From the NCBI GenBank assembly GCA_951217055.1, contig OX578281.1:13300447-13364446 (forward strand): 64,000 nt of DNA, in the 5' to 3' direction. The stretch's first letter is position 1. Each line of letters opens with the position of its first letter. This DNA is from Gerris lacustris. Taxonomy: Eukaryota > Arthropoda > Insecta > Hemiptera > Gerridae. Below the pieces are notes generated by a model. That model had not been told where the DNA came from. It was given only the letters and a program-made list of their open reading frames with translations, and did not search any database. This document shows, piece after piece, positions 34,401 to 44,694 of the stretch. Position numbers and translations under genes: made by a program.

Positions 34401-36005
34401 CCCTGTCTTTTAAAATGTGTCAAAATTGTTTTTGTCTTTTTTTACATGCACAAAAGTATTAATTTAGCCATATTTAATGTGTGCAGAGAGAGCCGGTGTG
34501 GCCATGTGGATTAAATTATTACCACGTCTGCTCGGCCATCAATGAATCAAGAGTGGTATGAGGTCGTGGGTTCAATCCCTAGCCTTGATGCTCTGATTTA
34601 TATGGCTCACTAATGATCACATCATACTAGCCGGCAGTACAATGTACAGAGATATGATGTGTGAAGTGGCTGGAACTCTCTACCACAAGGCTAGTAAAAT
34701 GGGCCTACAATAAGGCCTAATTTGCTAGGTTCCAACAAGTGGATCGTCCTACCCGTTTAGTAGGAAGTACTAGGACCTTACTACTACTAATGTGTGTAGA
34801 CGATAGAAATTAATATGGGACCATAGGGCTACTTTCAACAAAACATCCAAATTTCTTTAAAATCAGTTCACAGGAAAAATATAGCAAACTCAAAATTATC
34901 ACCTGTTAAAAAGTTGCAAAATTTTTTCTACTCTATTTAAAAATAACATTAAATCTTGAGCGGGATATCAAATGAAAGATATTAAAGAGTAGATTAGTGT
35001 TATTAATTATAAACCACTTGTGGAAATTGTTTAATTTTCCCTGTGATTTTATCTAAAACACCAAAATTTTCCAAGTCCCCCTGTTCCTTTTACCAATTAA
35101 TAATTTTATGTTCACAATACCAACGAAACAATGAAATTTTTGGGGGCATCACAATACCTTCTCTAAAAGTAAAAAAGTAACTGTACTCGTAACTAAAAAT
35201 ATTTTCACTTTTAATTATTATTTTATATTTACTTTTATTTAAATTTTAATTAATTATTTAAATTTTAAATCTCATGGAGAAGAGACGGAGTTGTGTTGAA
35301 ATTAATTATTCCTTTTTTCATTTTCTTTGATTATTCTATTATTTTATTTATTTATTTTTTTACTTAACTAATGTTTACTTGACTACTTAAGTAATTCTTT
35401 AAATAAAAGACAAATTACACTGCTGTTAGATCTCAACTTGTTTTAACTTTATACATTTATCATGTAATTTATTTATAGAAACTTCAAAGTTTTTTTGAGT
35501 AACCAAGTAGAATTTTAATATAAAGAGTTCTGTACAAGTTTTTAATTAAGACAATTTCATTTTATAAGTTATTTGTCATTGGCATTTTATTTTTTTTTTA
35601 ACTTTAAGTGAGAAAAAAAATTAACAGCAGTTTATCTTTATTGACAGAGGTTGAAGTTTTAAACAGATTGTGTATGTAAGAGGAATTTTACTATCTATTT
35701 GTATAATATTTCAGGCTAGTGTACATAGTGTTTACTAACTTTAATTCTATTTGTTATTTTAGATAGAACAAGATTCTCCGGTATCGGATGCATCGCCTCA
35801 TATAGCCAACATCGGTCGTATGGTTGAAGATATGGAGAATAAGATTCGAAACACCCTCAACGAGATTTACTTCGGCAAGACTAAAGATATTGTCAACGGC
35901 CTACGAAGTGTCCAACCTTTACACGATCAAAAACATCAAGTAGCTCTCAAAAATGACCTTATGAATGCACTTCAGAAACGGCAAGCAAAAACTGCTGACA
36001 ATTAA
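28427..36005 (+). CDS. cpb: F-actin-capping protein subunit beta, five coding exons, 278 aa
   Basis: The beta subunit pairs with the alpha subunit to form the CapZ heterodimer, which caps actin barbed ends and is also part of dynactin. Coding exons are 28427-28429, 28967-29178, 32050-32228, 33981-34180 and 35763-36005. They join in frame to 278 residues (family about 270-280). Clear family blocks are [91 protein letters not shown] and [14 protein letters not shown]. The C-terminal tentacle helix that contacts actin is intact ([12 protein letters not shown]). Three features are odd: a Met-only coding exon, a GC-AG intron 2, and two extra residues before GFAG. No lesions are seen. Nearest gene is eIF5A, divergent and unrelated in function. 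Confidence 0.97.
28967..29178 (+). CDS. cpb: Capping protein beta exon 2 (residues 2-71) with GC donor
   Basis: Begins [18 protein letters not shown] after a TTTTATAG acceptor and ends in GDSY plus the first two bases of the next Arg codon. The base pair after the exon is GC (AG|GCATGT), not GT. No GT donor nearby keeps the frame to exon 3, where the single G before TCTCCTTGG completes the codon. This is therefore a GC-AG intron. Confidence 0.93.
29452..29700 (+). repeat. Repeat family GATCGCTTGGTGGCA, copy 2 (in intron 2)
   Basis: Contains GTCAAGAATCGCTTGGTGGC, TTTATACACTTGAGAGATTA and an end reading CGCCATCTTTTCTATAAACC, which is matched in reverse near 59110-59150 (GTTTATAGAAAAGATGGCGG). 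This defines the family as about 230 bp long. Confidence 0.75.
29785..30345. repeat. ~95-bp-arm inverted repeat in capping-protein intron 2
   Basis: Left arm (about 29785-29880: AAGGAAGGGGTAGATGGA, AAGTGGTTCATTATACTTCC) and right arm (about 30248-30345) are reverse complements with scattered mismatches, around 370 bp of AT-rich loop. Likely a foldback or TIR element; the intron transcript could form a long hairpin. Confidence 0.8.
30980..31132. mobile_element. 153-bp hAT-like MITE with 8-bp TSD (in intron 2)
   Basis: Flanked by ATGGTAAT on both sides (30972-30979 and 31133-31140), an 8-bp duplication as made by hAT transposases. The left end reads CAGGCCCCGATCTAGGG. The right end, read in reverse, starts CAAGATCTGAACC, a weak inverted match. 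The interior has GCCCTGGGCAG/CTCTGCCCTTTGG-type words common in hAT MITEs. Confidence 0.75.
31348..31920 (+). mobile_element. T-arm repeat family, copy C (near complete, intron 2)
   Basis: Head TTTTTACTTTCTCATATAAA; middle CTACTGGGCCGATTTTGATG and GAAATTTGGCATGCATGTTC; T-arm-like part degenerate (GAGCCCGGGTTTGTTCCCAG near 31750); tail TATATGAGAAAGTTTGTCTG followed by AGTTGTCTCGGACCAATTTT. The CTTTCTCATATA motif of the head recurs inverted in the tail. No protein frame. Confidence 0.8.
32050..32228 (+). CDS. cpb: Capping protein beta exon 3 (residues 71-131)
   Basis: Encodes [20 protein letters not shown] through to [11 protein letters not shown] and the first base of a Gly codon; the donor is GTATGA. 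Most animal proteins read LWDLDHGFAG here, so EVNL in place of DH makes this segment two residues longer than usual. Confidence 0.95.
32880..33256 (-). pseudogene. mariner-like transposase remnant (in intron 3)
   Basis: A minus-strand frame at 33256-33059 reads [32 protein letters not shown] and FSRRSLLH. These match in order the N-terminal helix-turn-helix region of mariner transposases. About 110 bp later (32955-32890) a second piece reads [11 protein letters not shown], the catalytic third-aspartate block of the DD34D triad, followed by stops. The region between, including the first two catalytic residues, is deleted. Terminal repeats were not located. Confidence 0.75.
33282..33863. repeat. 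~580-bp palindromic foldback element (in intron 3)
   Basis: Outer ends CTAAGGGTACCCACACAGTG and its reverse complement version (ACTGTGTTTGTACCCTTAG) enclose arms that pair over most of their length, including TTACATAGCTCTATG and TTGGCCTCGA(A/G)TG. The motif GGGCAGGTCGCATGTTACCT, with its surroundings, occurs twice (33319 and 33599), so the arm itself contains a duplication. The whole block is GC-richer than the surrounding intron. Overlapping open frames on both strands follow from the palindrome. Confidence 0.85.
33981..34180 (+). CDS. cpb: Capping protein beta exon 4 (residues 131-197)
   Basis: After a TTTTGATTCAG acceptor the exon completes a Gly codon and encodes [20 protein letters not shown] to [10 protein letters not shown], ending at a GTACTA donor. 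This is the most conserved core of the beta subunit. Confidence 0.96.
34487..34788 (+). mobile_element. tRNA-derived SINE, copy 3 (in intron 4)
   Basis: Flanked by AATGTGTGCAG (34476-34486) and AATGTGTGTAG (34789-34799), an 11-bp target duplication with one difference. The head is AGAGAGCCGGTGTGGCC, the B box GGTTCAATCCC lies near 34570, the body includes TACAATGTACAGAGATATGA and AACAAGTGGATCGTCCTACC, and the tail is TTACTACTACT. This is the most compact copy (302 bp) and shows what the other two have gained. Confidence 0.88.
34803..35200 (+). repeat. Diverged fragment of the CCAAATTTC/GGGGTATC family
   Basis: CTACTTTCAACAAAACATCC matches 56218-56240, and GGATATCAAATGAAAG resembles GGGGTATCATATGAAAG in the element at 55402-56078 and GGGGTATCAAATAAAA at 41617. 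Boundaries are uncertain. Confidence 0.45.
35763..36005 (+). CDS. cpb: Capping protein beta exon 5 (residues 198-278, stop)
   Basis: Begins [19 protein letters not shown] after a TTATTTTAG acceptor and ends [12 protein letters not shown] with TAA at 36003-36005. It includes the C-terminal actin-binding helix. A CAA|GTCAGT donor-like site four bases after the stop (36009/36010) suggests further splicing in the 3'UTR. Confidence 0.95.
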   Translation: MEQDSPVSDASPHIANIGRMVEDMENKIRNTLNEIYFGKTKDIVNGLRSVQPLHDQKHQVALKNDLMNALQKRQAKTADN

Positions 36006-36906
36006 TCAAGTCAGTTGGGTTTTTTTTTTTATTTATTGATTTCATTTTAGTGTAAGCTTTATATTTTTTTTTAATTGTACAAAATAAGAACTGAGGGGTT
36101 ATACTCTTGAATTAGTGTATTACATTAATCTAATAGCAAGTATCTTTAGATTAGGGATTTAGATTGGGAAGATTAGTTAGATCTTTAGATTAGGGATTTA
36201 GATTGGGCCGGTTGCTGCGGTCAAAACTTCCTGTCCGTGCTGATAGGTTGACAGTGAACAGTTCCAAACAAAGCTAGATCTGACATAAACAAAAGCAGCA
36301 AATACCAAAAGAAACATTATGATAGAAATGCAAAAAGACATGAGACCAGTTTTCTACTACAATACATATACATACAAAATGTTAGAACTAAGTACTGGGA
36401 ATCCGAGGTTATACTTAATACAGTAAGGGCTCCAAGATCTTATCTTGTGAAGACCGACTTAGGACTGACATGAACAGAATGTAACTAGAACTGTGATTAA
36501 ATGATGTAATACCAGGATTAAATGAAAAATTAGTAAAAAGCTTGAAAATGACCCAAAGGGATTGAAATATAGCGAAATGTTCAACATGTTTAAACTTTAA
36601 TTTTTAAACGAAAATATATCGTACCCAAAAGACCAAGTTAAGGAGAAATCCTAAGTTTACAAAAATTATTTATTTGTATACAAGTACGTATTTATTAACA
36701 TGTCACATATACACTCTCGTTTAATATTACTTGATCTTCTTGTTACCTACTCTTGCCCCTAAAAGTTGTTTTGGATTATTGGAGTTTTTGAATTTCCGAG
36801 GTTCTACTATACTTAGTTTTGTAAATGAATATAACTCCAGTTTGGAGAAAGATCTAAGGCTAAGATTTTAAGGGGACTGTTGTTTTTTTAATTTATTTAA
36901 TGTATA

Positions 36907-37671
36907 CAGTAGAGTCTCGCTTAGTCCGGACATCCGTTTAATCCGGACGGGCCAAAAACTATGTACAAATTGGAACTAGGGCCTGTTCAGATTTATGAAT
37001 AATTAAGATAATTGGAGTTTCTACTTTTATTGTCTATTAAAAATTTATAAAATTGTTCCTAGTATAGTTTACAGGTGTATATTCCAACGTTCTAACACGA
37101 GGAATACCCGGTATTTTGGTTATAAATAAACAGATTTAGAATAATTAGGAATAAGTAAGAACATCGATAAATCTGTTTCGGTTCCATAGAAATGTAAGGG
37201 GCGGAAGATATAAAGGTAGTGTATTCCAATAAATACAATTTTATGTGACTGAGATGGGGAGGGGGTTTTAAGAAACATATAGAAGCGGCCCAACGCAGTT
37301 CCAAGAAATTTCGCCAAGCCGCCAATGTCTAATATCTCAACTTTTTGTGAAATGATTATCGTTCCTCGAATTTCATATCGGAACATAGGAAGTCCCTTCT
37401 ATACCTGCCACCTGCATAATAGATTGTCGTTTTATTTTAATTCATTTGATATTCGGACTGGTGACAGAACAGCTCTTAACTTAAATAGTGGACCTACGTA
37501 ATAAAAGTTACTAATAAAAGTAATTTTTATGATAAAGACATCGATTTTAATAGTTTTACCCTACTAAAACTTGTTTTACAGACATTTTAAAACTGATTCC
37601 GTTTAATCCGGACTTTCGGTAATCTGGACTGGGTCTGGTCCCGTCAAACCCGGATTAGCGAGACTCTACTG
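36907..37671. mobile_element. pogo/Tigger-like TIR element (family 2)
   Basis: Starts CAGTAGAGTCTCGCTTAGTC and ends GGATTAGCGAGACTCTACTG. The inverted ends match perfectly for 15 bp (CAGTAGAGTCTCGCT) and loosely beyond, and TA flanks both ends. Subterminal GTTTAATCCGGAC occurs near both ends in opposite orientations. At 765 bp with no transposase it is non-autonomous. It lies in the proposed 3'UTR intron of capping protein beta. Confidence 0.85.
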
Positions 37672-37844
37672 TATTTGAAAAAATAAAGAAAATATGGATA
37701 ACATGCTTAAAAGATTTTTGCAGTAATTCAATTAGTTCTAATGAACAAGAAAATATAGATATATATATTTTTTTCAATTGTTGTTAATAAATCTAGTTTT
37801 AATAATTTTATTTATTTTTTATTTATTTATTTTTTTTTTTTCAG

Positions 37845-37985
37845 ATGTTCATGGATGGAATCCATCGAAAAATAGACTGTAAAACAATCATTGGTGCAAT
37901 TCATATAAACCTGTTCCCAGTTCCATGTTAAAACATGATATGTTCGTAATGTGTGCACGATAACTAATGAAAAATAAAATTATAA
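37845..37985 (+). other. Candidate capping-protein 3'UTR exon
   Basis: A strong polypyrimidine tract and acceptor (TTTTTTTTTTTTCAG, ending 37844) is followed by non-repetitive sequence and an AATAAA at 37973. Together with the donor at 36010 after the stop codon, this fits a 3'UTR intron of about 1.8 kb. Vertebrate CAPZB uses alternative 3' exons, but nothing here shows an alternative protein end. Confidence 0.45.
37973..37978 (+). terminator. Candidate AATAAA polyadenylation signal
   Basis: AATAAA within unique sequence 130 nt downstream of the candidate 3'UTR acceptor. Other AT-rich signals occur further on, so the true cleavage site may be elsewhere. Confidence 0.3.
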
Positions 37986-39849
37986 TGGTGGGAACAGACC
38001 ATTTACATTGTGTACATAGGTATTTTGTAATATAGGCCCCTTAATATTAGGAATGCCTCCGTATTTTATCCCCCTCCCCCCTCGTTTATTATTGCCCCCT
38101 TTAAAAAAAAAAAACCTAACTTATGTCCATTTTTTCTGCTTTGTGCTATGCCCTTAACAAAATCATTTTTTCTAAAAAAGGAAAAAAAAAACCTTTTTTT
38201 AATATGTATTTTTCATTTAATTCTCTTAGTGTCTCTAAAAACAGATTTTGTAGAGGGTTGCAATTGAAATAGAATTATTTTTTTTATATAATTGAAATGC
38301 ATAGTGCATCCTTTTGTTCTGAAATCCAAAAAAGTTTTTGACTGAGTTTTTTTTCATGCTAGAATATTAGGTATTAGACTATATCGTTCACTTTATATAT
38401 TTAGTGACGACTTCAAATAAATTCATATAAGATTCCTAGACACGTATGAAAAAAAAATATTGATATAGTTATTTTTATTTTTTTAGAAAATAAAATCATT
38501 TTTTTTTTTATTTTTATAAATAGATAATTTTTCTGTTTAATTTCCAAATTGTCGATCTAACAGCGAAATTAATTCTGCTTTAATTTTATCATTTATGTAT
38601 ATTTCTCTTACAACCCTCTACTATTATATTATTTGTTATTGTATTCATATATTTATATATTTTCTCCTTTATTTTGTATAAATGTTAATTTTTTAATCTA
38701 AAAAAACAATTTAGTATGTAATAATATTAATATATTGCTTTTATTTATGCTTTTTTATATGTTTCTAATTGTATTATTTTTTAATTCTTCCAATTAATAA
38801 TTTTTTTTTCTGAAACGAATGTTATTTAATTTATTATTGTTAAAGCAAATTCAAAACTGAATTTTTTACTTAAAATTTATTATAGTTGTTCATCTTAAAG
38901 GAGAGATGATCACTATTTATTTATTTTATTTTTATTATTTTTTTTGTCATTATTATTATGAACTGCAAACAGTATTATAAACAAACAAAAAATATAAAAA
39001 TAAATTAAGTGTATCAGATTAAAATTAATTTTATTATTATTTAAAACTAATAATTAGCTATTCCTCGTGAACTATTGTGTTCTAATGCAATAATATAATC
39101 TCTAGTGTACTCATTTATGCATGATACATACTCAAATAATACTGTTAACTATTATTAAGGGGAGTTAGCTTAACAAAGTGATCACATTTGCCCGTAAAAA
39201 TTGTATCAACATCAACATAGCTTGTTCAATTCTCAGAGAGGTGAGATTTGCTTTATTCTAATGACCGCACCAAGTCACAACTTTGCTATATTATGAATTT
39301 ATAAGTGAAAATCTTATTAGGTGTTTTAAGTTTTCACAAGCCAATTTTTTTTTTTTTAAAAAAGGGGGGGGGGAGTGAAACTTCTTTGGGCATGGTAGAA
39401 TAAATTGGGTTGGGATGGAACGAAATTGCATGTAACGAAGTTTCTGATTCGAGACTCTTCTAAGTGAAAGACTGTAAAAAATCTTTCACTTGGACTAGTC
39501 TTGATCCACCGACCTCTGATTCAACAGGTATATGTGCTAACCGTTGCACCACGGAGGTAGATGATTTTTTCAATTCACATAATTGGTATATAACCGTAAT
39601 ATTATATACATTATAATAATATATATAAATGTTGTTTTCATGTTTTTTTCTTCAGTATTCGCTACAATGTTATGAAAATATTTTATTTTTAAATTAAATT
39701 CCACATAATCATTTCTTAATCCTGAAATAGCAAATGCAAAGAGAGCATGCATAAAATCAACTGTTTCTAGAAATTAAGCTTTCTAATGCATGAGAGTCTC
39801 ACACATTTTTTTTTTTTTTTTTTTTTTATGCCTGGCAGCTTTGCAAATA
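37986..39849. other. AT-rich non-coding stretch
   Basis: No gene is recognised. Many poly-T/poly-A runs are present. Sequence to about 39100 may be a continued 3'UTR of capping protein beta. A weak ACAGGATGGGGGA-family relative lies at 39158-39285. Confidence 0.5.
39465..39565 (-). other. tRNA-like SINE head or tRNA pseudogene
   Basis: On the minus strand, CTCCGTGGTGCAACGGTTAG is a good A-box-like segment (as in several tRNAs), and about 35 nt later GGTCGGTGGATCAAGAC is a degenerate B box. The sequence does not fold into a full cloverleaf with paired acceptor ends. It is followed by CTAGTCCAAGTGAAAGATTT, whose reverse complement occurs just beyond, forming a small hairpin. Confidence 0.5.
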
Positions 39850-40254
39850 CAGTAGAACCTCGCTTACACGACCCTCAATAACACGACAACCTCAATTACA
39901 AATGCAATTTTCAAATCCCCTTGAGATTGTCATAACACATAATGTTAAATTAACCTCTGTAACACGACTATTATTATCCAAACATCCTCTATAACACGGA
40001 TTTTTTCAAATTCACAACGTAACTCAGAACCTCTATAACAAGTCGTTTTGAGAAATCAACCTCTATGACGCGACTCTATACAGGAATGGGTCGACCTTGG
40101 ACAAGTCTAGACTTGAAACCCCCGCCCTAGAACCTCGATAACACGACTGATAGACAAAATAACCTTGATAACACCACCCTCAACAAAAAGAGCACCTTGA
40201 TAACAAGACTGTTTCCCTAATCCCCTTGAAACACTTCTTATCAAGGTTCTACTG
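39850..40254. mobile_element. pogo/Tigger-like MITE (family 1), copy 2
   Basis: Nearly collinear with 2237-2640: it begins CAGTAGAACCTCGCTTACAC, ends CAAGGTTCTACTG, is flanked by TA and has almost the same length (405 against 404 bp). The small divergence suggests that both derive from a fairly recent burst. Confidence 0.88.
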
Positions 40255-40256
40255 TA

Positions 40257-41387
40257 TAGACTAGTAAGTTTGTCCCCATTTAGGCCAAGTACTCGGGCCA
40301 GACTATTAGGGGCTTCAATTTGTGAGAGATAATCCTAAAAGTGATTATATCTGGTCAATTGGCAGAAACAGACCTCAGTTTGTGGCAGTTGTGTGGTATT
40401 GTACAATTATTGAGTTTTATCTACTTATTAATAGTATGTGTAACGTGTTAATTACTTCTTAAATAAATTATTTTAGTCTGGTACACTTATAAAAAAATAA
40501 AATATAATGATTGCAATTTTGGTTCTCATTATTGTTTTAAGTAATATTTGAAAACTTTTATTTCATGTATAAAAATAAATCCAGCTCAGGTTAAAATTGT
40601 TTAAATAATTTATCATTTATCTTTCGAGAGATCTTTGAAGATCACTTTATATGAAAATATATTTAATTATTATATCTTGAACATAATGCTTACTTTGTTT
40701 CCTATTGTTATGTATTATAAACATTAATATCTTTGTCATATATTATATATTTATTCTTCAAACTATATTCATTATGCTATAACATTTTTCATTTAATCAT
40801 AAAAAAAATGAACTCTTAAAAGAAACTTATACATTACATAATTAAGAAATAAAATGAATTATTTCTCTTGTAAATAAACTTTAAGAAAAAAAAAGAATTT
40901 ATTTCCAAAACAAAATTATTAACTGCATTATAAATTACTCGTTACTGTACATACATTTTTAAATTGGAAAAGCAGTGCTTCTCTTTTGTGTGTTACCCTA
41001 GTTTTGTCCAGTTCGTAACATTTTTTTAATCGTTCAAAATAACAGTTTTTTTCGTTTTTGTGGTTTTTTTATTTTAAATATTTTTCTCGGCATTTAATAT
41101 ATTTTTAATGATTTATCTGTTTCAAAAACTTTTTTAGTTTTGTTATCATTTTATTATGTACAGATAAAAAAAGTTGTTGAGTGAATAAATACATAAAGAA
41201 CCATTACTGTGAATTTATGAAACAAAAATTATTATTATTATTATTATTGACTTGTGTTAAGTCTGATATGTACGTGTTTCCTTGAGCAACACACAAGGAG
41301 AAATTGTTAAATAAAATTAATTATTTTCATGAATTCTGTTTTATTTGTGTATTAACCTGCAATTTTTAAATAGTTTTCAGTTAGTTT
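40257..41387. other. AT-rich non-coding stretch
   Basis: No gene, repeat family or RNA gene was recognised beyond short A/T runs and an ATT microsatellite near 41230-41250. Confidence 0.5.
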
Positions 41388-41700
41388 TAAGGGTTTCGTA
41401 GATCATAGTCGAAATCCTTATGTCGAGGGTGATGTGTCTGTCCGTCCATCGTACTTTGGTTCATATCTCTCGAAACGTTCATGCTAGAGATTTTAATTTG
41501 AAATACTGGTGTAACTTTTTGACCCACACAAAGGAAAAATATTGGGAAGTTAAACATTTAATATGCGCAAAAAAGTGCAAAGCCCAAATTTTTTTTTTTT
41601 TTAAATTTTGAAAGGGGTATCAAATAAAAACTACTGAAGAGTAGATTAGATAACATTTCAGGATAATTGTGCTTTTACAAAAAAAAAAAGCCCCCCCTCC
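41388..41700 (+). mobile_element. GGGTCCGTA-type dispersed repeat, fragment
   Basis: TAAGGGTTTCGTAGATC, then GTGTCTGTCCGTCCATCG and GGGGTATCAAATAAAA, match the order of landmarks in the fuller copy at 55402-56078. Repeats of this general form are widespread in insect genomes. Confidence 0.55.
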
Positions 41701-41966
41701 CCACTACTCTATAAAAGTTTGGGTTTAGAGTTGAGAGATGATGTGTATAAAATAGATGAACTAAATAAGAAATAAAAGACCATATAGCCAGGAGGAATAA
41801 TAAAATGAGGATAATGACATCCTTGAAGAAATATAAGGTAGGATTAACAATGGGAACAGCTGCATCTATGGACTCACATCTCCAGAAATTAACATTTCTG
41901 CTGTTTCAACTCTCTAGGTTAAATACCCTTGGGATTACGATGATAACACACATTCTAATGTCATGC

Positions 41967-42583
41967 TGAAAACTAGCGTTGGGACAACTGACTAGAAAAA
42001 ACAACCGCATGAATAAGTCGATTCGGGAAAAAACAGTCGATTAAATTCAATCGACTGAAAACAGTCTCATAGCGGGTATAGGATATATGAATAAAGGTAT
42101 AGACCGAGACTGAACCCGCAAGTCGAATGTTTCAATTTAATGGTTTTTTTTTTTATATAGGAGTAGTACGGTGGAGGCCGTAAAGGCCTCAGAGCTGAGG
42201 GGGGGTGAGAGTGAGAAGGCGCTTGACACTCGTTATCTCGTCCCAAACTACAGCCTGCTACGCCAGCGTTTTCATTCGAATGAAAAAATTTAGACTGAGA
42301 CTGAATCCAGTCGAATTTTTCATTCGGATGTTTTTTGGTTTTGGGTAGGGGAAAGGAACGACAGTGAAGGGCTCAGAGCGGAGGAGGGGTGAGAAGGCGC
42401 ATGACACTCATTATCTCGTTATACACACGTCCACATATACACGTCCGAATTACAACTAATACAACTCCAAACCATAGACTGATTTCAATCGAATGAAAAC
42501 TATATATCCAAAATCGAATGAATGAATATTTTAAAACAACCGTTTAGTCGACTGTTTTCAATCGATTGGTTCCCAACGCCACT
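41967..42583. mobile_element. hAT-like element with AGCGTTGGGA/TCCCAACGC ends
   Basis: The left end CTAGCGTTGGGACAAC and right end GGTTCCCAACGCCACTG are inverted. AGTCGATT/AATCGACT-type words pair near both ends. Internally, a ~100-bp segment containing GAGAAGGCGC(T/A)TGACACTC occurs twice (about 42160-42250 and 42345-42425). No transposase frame and no clean target duplication were found. Confidence 0.55.
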
Positions 42584-42920
42584 GAAAACCACTCAGGAGG
42601 TCTTAAAAGCACCAAAAATGGATAATTTAGTTGAAATCTCAAAAACCATTTTTTTGGTGAAACCTTCCATAGTTGAGGAAAAGTAAAAAAGGCAAACAGA
42701 GAGAACTGCAATTTAAGTTATTTAAATAACTATATCAATATTGACAGTAAATTACCTATATAGAAATTAAGAAAAGCAAGGATGAATCAATTGCTCTGCT
42801 GATTTTTAATTTCATGCAGAGATAATATCACAAATTATTTAACACAACGCATGAATACATTGCAGGTTTAGTAGTTTATATTACCCTTCAGTAATAAACA
42901 AAAACCTGCTTATATACGTT

Positions 42921-43335
42921 TTACTTTCTCATATAATACGTAGTATAAAAATAAAATGTAATCTGATGGTGTAAAAATTCAAAGAGGATGTTTTGATGGA
43001 TTTACCACGTTCAAGGTCCCAAAACAAGCATTGTTTAAAAAACTGTTTGTGTAGTCGTATAACTAAAAGAGCTGAACCGATTTTGTTAAAATTTAATATA
43101 TAATTCATTAAAAATCTTATCCCTTTGAGAAATCCCCCCCCCCCCAAAATAAATGAAGTATTATTGATAAAAAAAATTTGGCAAATTTAAAAATGACGGT
43201 AAATTTAAATACCGATCTAGCCATGTACGACCTATTATTGAAAATAATCTAGTTTTTAAGAAAACACCGTGATAATTGTTAATGGTGAAGGTCACGGTTC
43301 GATTCCTCGGTGGGTTAAGTAGAGTTAAACACTGG
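42921..43335 (+). mobile_element. T-arm repeat family, copy D (diverged)
   Basis: TTTTACTTTCTCATATAATA at the head and TTTTGATGGATTTACCACGT. A degenerate T-arm segment (GGTCACGGTTCGATTCCTCG near 43290) remains recognisable, which suggests the tRNA-like part is one of the better-kept regions. A poly-C run interrupts it at 43133-43145. Confidence 0.6.
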
Positions 43336-44600
43336 TATAGAGGAAGTTCAGTTAAGTAGCATCGGACAGGATAGACATAATTAAAGTGGATGAGGACGCC
43401 CTAAATACAAATACATAATATGTATATGTATATGGCTCATTAATTTAGCATGGGATAATATTTTTATAGTAAATATAGGTACAAAAAAATTTAGGTAAGG
43501 AAAAAATTCACACAAAGATTTGATAACATCTCATATCTAAAATGTCGAGGGATAGTGGCGTGTCCGGGGGGGGGGACACAGGGGGCACGTGCCCGCCCAG
43601 ACGGGCCCAGACCCGATAGAGTAAAAAAAAGTACACAGTATTTTTTCTGTTTAATACATATTTTTACATTCACCTAATTTCACCTCAGAAATGCATAAAA
43701 GCGCTGTTTTGAGAGGTCATATTATCAACCCCCCCCCCCCCCCCCCCCCTTGGACCCCCCCCCCCCCAATAATTAACTGCAGATGACGCCAATGACTTAC
43801 AGTAAGATATTGTACTGCAATAAGCATCAGCAGAACATTTTCTTGTCGGAATTTTTTTATTTTTTTGGGGAGGGGAGGCAGCTGCTTTGTTGAATAAGTA
43901 GTTCCCTTTTCTTTTTACCACAATGAATTCCCTCTCACGAATTTTGGCGAGTGAAGAGGCGAAGCATGAGCTCCAATGTGCATATAATACTCGTATTTGA
44001 TTAAGACTAGTTATCGATAGCGTGAAAAATGCGTATGTATTGTGAATAACACAATTTCGAATTTGCATTATCCTTGCCAAGAACCTATACTCCATTCACA
44101 TTGTACTTAATTTTATTATTTTTATCTTACCCATTAATTAATGAAATTATACAGTGTCTTCGCGAGGGGTTCATGCAAAGAATCTGTGGCAATATTTCCT
44201 AGTATACATATTAACATATTGCATAAAGATGAAGGCCAAGTAATAATTAATTTAAGTTCCTTAGTTCCTTATACATGGTTTAATATTGTATTAATAAGAC
44301 AAGCTATACGCTCTCTTCTCCCGACACATTCTTTTTAACATATTTATTGCTCTTCTGGTTTGAAGACCGACGACCGACTAGCCATTCTTCCTCAAATCAC
44401 ATTTCGGAGAGAAATTGCGCTGCTACCAGCGCAGCTCTTCGCTTGCTTAGGTGCTATATCCTTCGCTTGCTTTCAGCAAGCGATCTATATGGCGTTGTCA
44501 ATTTTGTGAGATGCATTGTAGGGGGTTATCGTGATTATTATTATTATTATTGTATATATAACATTATATAAATGATGTAGGTATAATAAAAAAAAAAAAC
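43336..44600. other. Non-coding stretch with poly-C/poly-G runs
   Basis: No gene. GGACACAGGGGGCACGTGCC near 43570 looks like a hAT MITE fragment. Long C runs at 43729-43750 and 43757-43768 are simple sequence. Open frames here cross those homopolymers and are not credible. Confidence 0.45.
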
Positions 44601-44694
44601 GCAAATTAGTGTGGCACATAGCTTTCTCGCGTCCTAATTCGTAAAATTTATTGATTTAATGCTTTTAAAACCTATTCGCAAAAATTGAGCGATA

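Noticed and set aside
36159..36208. Two copies of TTAGATTAGGGATTTAGATT as a possible regulatory repeat
   Set aside because: A simple short duplication in the 3' flank with nothing else to support a role.
39465..39565. Possible functional tRNA gene on the minus strand
   Set aside because: Good A box but degenerate B box and no paired acceptor stem; kept only as a tRNA-like fragment.
43685..44095. 136-codon minus-strand frame
   Set aside because: Its end is a glycine run translated from poly-C; no motifs or splice context.
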